From UBA7672 sp036733305 (GTDB lineage: Bacteria; Pseudomonadota; Alphaproteobacteria; Caulobacterales; Hyphomonadaceae): a stretch of DNA of 64,000 nt. The notes under the pieces are model-generated. The model did not search any database. It was not told the DNA's origin and saw only the letters and a list, made by a program, of their open reading frames with translations. Location: positions 1-64,000 of the forward strand of contig DAINAT010000004.1 in NCBI GenBank assembly GCA_036733305.1, written 5' to 3'. Below, piece by piece: positions 60,411 through 64,000 of the stretch. Made by a program: the position numbers and the translations under genes. Positions within the stretch are counted from its first letter, which is position 1. The number at the start of each line of letters is the position of its first letter.

Positions 60411-61163
60411 CTATTTCCGTCCGAGCCAGGCGGCAATTCCGCCGACGCCTACGCCGAGAAGCACCGCGACGAAGCCGTAGATCAGGCCGTGCTGGCGCGA
60501 GAGATCAAACAGTGTCGCGTCGAGACCGCTGCGCACCAGCGTCAGCACCTGCTCGCTTTCGCCGACGGGGGCGCCATTGCGGAATGAAACGGCGCGAATG
60601 CGGTACTCGCCCGGCGGGGCGTTGATCGGCAGGTGGATTTTCGCACGGCGCAATCCGCCATCGAGGCGCTCGATCGTCGTGTCGCTGAAGGAGTAGAGAC
60701 CCTGCTCCATTTTCAGGTTCACGAACGCCGCGCGCCAGTCGTTGAGATCTGGCGACATAAGCTGGTTGGCGCGCGGCATGGCGGATGCCTGTGCATTCAG
60801 CCCGGCATCGACCATGACTTCGAGCGGCACGCTCGCGGCGACCTGGGGCTCGGCGCCGACGGCGAACACCAAGGGAGCTGCGACGAACTCGATGGTCTGA
60901 TCGCCTGCTGCGGTGCGTCGGATCATTTTTTGAGGCGCCATCGGGCCGATCAGGGCGACAGCCATGCCGGACGTCTCGTTTTCCGGCTGAGGCGCGGTGG
61001 CGAACAGAACGATACGAGAGCCGCTGTAATTGACCTTCACCTCGACCGTGTCTTCGGCCAGTCCCGCCGCCATGAAGGGGCGGTCACGTCCTTCAAGGCG
61101 TTGCGCTGACGCCATGGGTGTCAGCAGCGCAAGCATGGCGAAGGCGACGAGGCGCAAACTCAT
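60411..61163 (-). CDS. TIGR02186-type membrane-anchored protein
   Basis: 250 residues. Signal peptide (VAFAMLALLTPMASAQRLEG), a beta-rich extracytoplasmic domain (EVKVNYSGSRIVLFATAPQP; FVNLKMEQGLYSFSDTTIER; AKIHLPINAPPGEYRIRAVS), and a C-terminal TM helix (LIYGFVAVLLGVGVGGIAAW). This family is regularly encoded beside a TauE/SafE permease, as here (ATGA overlap). It probably assists that transporter, perhaps for sulfite or a related anion. Confidence 0.88.
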   Translation of the reverse strand: MSLRLVAFAMLALLTPMASAQRLEGRDRPFMAAGLAEDTVEVKVNYSGSRIVLFATAPQPENETSGMAVALIGPMAPQKMIRRTAAGDQTIEFVAAPLVFAVGAEPQVAASVPLEVMVDAGLNAQASAMPRANQLMSPDLNDWRAAFVNLKMEQGLYSFSDTTIERLDGGLRRAKIHLPINAPPGEYRIRAVSFRNGAPVGESEQVLTLVRSGLDATLFDLSRQHGLIYGFVAVLLGVGVGGIAAWLGRK

Positions 61164-62068
61164 GACGCCGCCTCGAGCCGGTATTCCGGCACGGGAGCCA
61201 CGTAGAGTTCATAGACAAGACGGCCGGCTATTCCGAGCACCAGCAGCGCGAGCAGCAGGCGCAGTTGTGCAGCCTTGAGTTTGCGGCCGGCCATGGCGCC
61301 ATAGCGCGCGCCGATCACGCCGCCGAGCATCAGTACGGCGGCGAGCACGAGATCGACCGTGCCGTTGAACGTCGCCTGCAGGAAGGTGACGTAGGCGGTG
61401 AGGAAGATGATCTGGAAAAGCGATGTGCCGACCATCACCCGCGTCGGTACGCCGAGCAGATAGACCATCGCAGGCGCCAGAATGAACCCGCCGCCAACAC
61501 CCAGCACAGCAGCCAGAACGCCGACGAAGAAGCCGATGCAGATCGGGGGAATGATCGAGATATAGAGACCCGAGCGCGGGAAGCGCCGTTTCATCGGCAG
61601 GGTGCGCATCCAGACGCGCAATCGCGTGCGCCTGCCCGGATCTCCGCCCTGGCCGCCAAGCGCGCCAACGCTCTCCCACGCCATCAGGCCGCCGATCACG
61701 CCCAGGAAGACGATGTAGAGGACGGCGATCGTTGCATCGACCACGCCGAAATATTTGAGCAGGCTGAACACCCCAACCCCGACAGTGGAGCCAGCGAGGC
61801 CGCCCATCAGCATCAGAGTTCCCAGCCGCGTATCGACCTGTCGCTCGCGCCAATGGGCCGAAACACCAGCGATGGATGTCGCCAGCACCTGATTGGCTTG
61901 GGTGGAAACAGCCACGGCCGCCGGGACCCCGTAGAAGATCAGCAGCGGTGTCAGCAGGAAGCCGCCGCCAACACCGAACAGGCCTGAGAGGAAACCGACC
62001 AGCCCACCGATCGCAATCAGGATCAGCGGGTCGACCGCGATCTGAGCGATGGGGAGGTGAATCAGCAT
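61160..62068 (-). CDS. TauE/SafE (TSUP) family permease
   Basis: 302 residues, about eight TM helices in two repeats. IAIGGLVGFLSGLFGVGGGF and VGVLAAVLGVGGGFILAPAM are the paired GxxGGGxG repeats of the family. Such permeases export sulfite, organosulfonates or related small anions. The second repeat is followed by LGGVIGARYGAMAGRKLKAA. It is the first gene of a coupled pair with the TIGR02186-type gene. Confidence 0.93.
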   Translation of the reverse strand: MLIHLPIAQIAVDPLILIAIGGLVGFLSGLFGVGGGFLLTPLLIFYGVPAAVAVSTQANQVLATSIAGVSAHWRERQVDTRLGTLMLMGGLAGSTVGVGVFSLLKYFGVVDATIAVLYIVFLGVIGGLMAWESVGALGGQGGDPGRRTRLRVWMRTLPMKRRFPRSGLYISIIPPICIGFFVGVLAAVLGVGGGFILAPAMVYLLGVPTRVMVGTSLFQIIFLTAYVTFLQATFNGTVDLVLAAVLMLGGVIGARYGAMAGRKLKAAQLRLLLALLVLGIAGRLVYELYVAPVPEYRLEAAS

Positions 62069-62187
62069 TGAGCAGTTCTACGCGCGTGAAACGCACGCCG
62101 GAAGCGGCCTGGAGGCATCATATCATGCCAAATCGACCCCAAAAGCTGATCTGGGGCCGATATCGTGGTTAAGTGGGCAGGTGGAGC

Positions 62188-64000
62188 CTATTGAGAGGCG
62201 TTCACGGCAATCCGGAGCTGGCGAACCAGCGAGACGCTGGCCTGGCCGGTTACGGGCATGTCGTTGTTGCGCTCGAACTGACGGATCGCTTCGGCGGTAC
62301 GCGTGTTCATGCGGCCATCGGCCGGGCCAGCGGAGAAGCCGAGCTTCGAGAGCAGTTTCTGGGCTTCCGTGATCTGTGCGGGCGAGGCGACATCCCATGC
62401 ACGCACGCCGAACTCGCCATTGGCGCGGGGAATGCCCGGTTTTGGCGCGAAAGCGCGGGCCTTGCGCTTGATGGCTTCTGCCTGCGTCGGCTGCATTTCG
62501 CCGATGAGGGCACGGGCGCGGCGGCCGGCATCCTGATCGCCGGCGCGGCCAGCAACCTCATACCAGTAGGCGGCTTCGTTTTTGTCCTGGCTGAGGCCGA
62601 GGCCTTGCTCGTACAGAACCGCGAGGTTGTACTGGCTATCGACGAGGCCGTGATCGGACGCCTGGCGGAACCATTCGACGGCTGCGGCATAGCTCTGCGG
62701 GCCAGCGTCGCCCTCGGCGTAGAAGACGGCGAGATCGTGCATGGCTTTCACATTGCCGCCGACAGCTGCCTTCTCGGTCCACGAGCGTGAAGCTGCCATA
62801 TCGCGCGGAACGCCTTCGCCGCGCTCGTAGAGTTTTGCGAGGCGATAGTCGGCCATGATGAGGCCACGGCTTGCCGCGTCTTTGAGCATCTGGACGCCTT
62901 TTGCCTTCTCGCCACCCTGAAGCAGTTCGAGCGCCTGATCATGCAACGCAACCGGATCGCCGCTGCTGACGGCGTCAGACAGGGACGCGGTAGTCGTAGC
63001 AGGCGCGGCGGCAGCGGGTTCAACCTTTGCCGGCGTGGACTTGATGGACGGGGCTGTAGGCGCAGCAGCAGCCGGAACCGGCGTCGCGGCAGCTGCAGCC
63101 TGCGGTTCATCAAAGAGTTCGGTCGCCGAAAGGCTGGCAGCCGGCGTGTTCGCTCCGGCTTCAGCCGTGTGTTCGCTGAACAGCACATCGTCAGCCGTAC
63201 CCGGAGCCGAAGCCGCCTCGGTCGGCGCTGCGGGATCGACTTTGGCGAAGTCATCGCCCTGCGATTCCTGTTTGCCGCGCATAACCGTGAAGGCCGCGCC
63301 GCCGGCGACAGCAACTGCGAGAACGCCTGAAGCGATCAACGGACCTTTGCCGATGCCCTTCTTGGCGACGACCGGATCGATGCGGCGACCCTGGCGAGCG
63401 GCGCGGCGAGCTTCTTCGAGGTAGCCACCCGAGAGCTTCTCGCGGCTGTCATCGGATGGCAGATCGGCAACGAATTCGCCAGCCGGAACGGGGCCGAGCA
63501 GTTCGTCGTCAGCTTCAAGCAGGTCTTCGATACTGCTGGCTACTTCACCAGCTGGCGGCGGAGCAGGGGGCGCAACGGGCGCTGCTTCTTCCGAGAAGAG
63601 ATGAGAATCGCGTGGATCGGTCTTGCGATCGAAGGGGGGCGGTTCGACGCCAACGACGTCGTTGGTGTCGGCCTCGACGGAGTCCGCCAGTTCGACAGCG
63701 GCAAGCGCCGCCGGCGCGACCACAATGCCTGCTGCATCGGCAGTCGGCCCATCATCGAGAATGACATAGTCGTCGGTGACAACCGGAATGTCGCGCGTGA
63801 CTTCGGAAACTGGGACTGCATCACGGCGCGTATCCTCGAGGCCTTCGAGACGGCGCGCCAGCGACGAAACGGTTTTCTGCATCGGTGCGAGGAAGGCAGT
63901 CGACTGGTCGCCGACTTCTTCCATGCGGCGCTGAACTTCAGACAGAACGTCGGTGAGCTTGTTTTCGTAGTTGCGGCCTGAGTCCGCCAGGCGGGCTTCG
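62188..64000 (-). CDS. PodJ-like Sel1-repeat and peptidoglycan-binding membrane protein, 5' end missing
   Basis: The frame is open to the right edge, so the N-terminus lies outside. The visible 604 or so residues begin with coiled-coil-like sequence (LTDVLSEVQRRMEEVGDQST; LARRLEGLEDTRRD), a long acidic/Pro/Ala linker, one TM helix (LIASGVLAVAVAGGAAFTVM), a low-complexity periplasmic linker, three Sel1 repeats (YRLAKLYERGEGVPRDMAAS; MHDLAVFYAEGDAGPQSYAA; YNLAVLYEQGLGLSQDKNEA) and a C-terminal peptidoglycan-binding domain (AQKLLSKLGFSAGPADGRMN). This order is that of Caulobacter PodJ, the polar scaffold. Identity needs the missing N-terminal coiled coil. Confidence 0.85.
   Translation of the reverse strand, partial: EARLADSGRNYENKLTDVLSEVQRRMEEVGDQSTAFLAPMQKTVSSLARRLEGLEDTRRDAVPVSEVTRDIPVVTDDYVILDDGPTADAAGIVVAPAALAAVELADSVEADTNDVVGVEPPPFDRKTDPRDSHLFSEEAAPVAPPAPPPAGEVASSIEDLLEADDELLGPVPAGEFVADLPSDDSREKLSGGYLEEARRAARQGRRIDPVVAKKGIGKGPLIASGVLAVAVAGGAAFTVMRGKQESQGDDFAKVDPAAPTEAASAPGTADDVLFSEHTAEAGANTPAASLSATELFDEPQAAAAATPVPAAAAPTAPSIKSTPAKVEPAAAAPATTTASLSDAVSSGDPVALHDQALELLQGGEKAKGVQMLKDAASRGLIMADYRLAKLYERGEGVPRDMAASRSWTEKAAVGGNVKAMHDLAVFYAEGDAGPQSYAAAVEWFRQASDHGLVDSQYNLAVLYEQGLGLSQDKNEAAYWYEVAGRAGDQDAGRRARALIGEMQPTQAEAIKRKARAFAPKPGIPRANGEFGVRAWDVASPAQITEAQKLLSKLGFSAGPADGRMNTRTAEAIRQFERNNDMPVTGQASVSLVRQLRIAVNASQ

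Overview
The window is a gene-dense, GC-rich stretch of alphaproteobacterial chromosome. It most resembles Caulobacterales/Hyphomonadaceae. Pointers are the divergent purD/xseA pair, the ispH-thrB-rnhA order, a PodJ-like Sel1/peptidoglycan-binding membrane protein, a yybP-ykoY riboswitch, and three families of intergenic palindromes. I saw no rRNA, tRNA, CRISPR array, transposase, integrase or prophage gene. Assignments rest on reading sequence and motifs; no database search was run.

Positions 1-25 kb: a partial secreted M28B peptidase, a kinase-like protein, purD and xseA, exported phosphatase-like and DUF1254/1214 proteins, yqgE, a Prx5-type peroxiredoxin, an SPFH/NfeD membrane pair, rnhA, thrB, a sulfatase/SMP-30 pair, ispH, argS with two GNAT acetyltransferases, an M28 lipoprotein peptidase, and a manganese-type riboswitch ahead of a GDT1/TMEM165 transporter. 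Positions 25-41 kb: pirin, a lipoprotein hydrolase, leucine-dehydrogenase-like, ThiO-like and acyl-CoA dehydrogenase genes, two SDRs, a tyrosine phosphatase, two coupled receiver proteins (one lacking the phospho-acceptor), an in-frame ribbon-helix-helix/PII fusion, and an MscS channel.

Positions 41.7-60.4 kb hold the four parts of the ligase-associated DNA damage response: ATP-dependent ligase, MBL exonuclease, DEXH helicase and PdeM. They are split into two arms. Between the arms lies a tightly coupled eight-gene operon (46281-56134): class I HMG-CoA reductase-like enzyme, UbiA prenyltransferase, PEP-synthase/rifampin-phosphotransferase-like protein, BtaA-like (DUF3419) aminocarboxypropyl transferase, phytol/dolichol-kinase-like membrane protein, GNAT, acyl-AMP ligase, and a four-TM protein. 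I know of no described pathway with this set. I infer a prenyl- or polar-lipid pathway in which an acyl thioester is reduced to an alcohol, phosphorylated, transferred by UbiA and decorated from SAM. The same window encodes IspH of the MEP pathway, so the HMGR-like enzyme is probably not there for housekeeping isoprenoids. This operon is the best candidate for an undescribed system.

The right end has a TauE/SafE permease with its TIGR02186-type partner and the partial PodJ-like gene. Intergenic palindromes recur at about 4.1-4.3, 5.8-6.0, 14.9, 21.8, 35.4-35.7, 36.9-37.05 and 44.1-44.2 kb, mostly next to gene ends.
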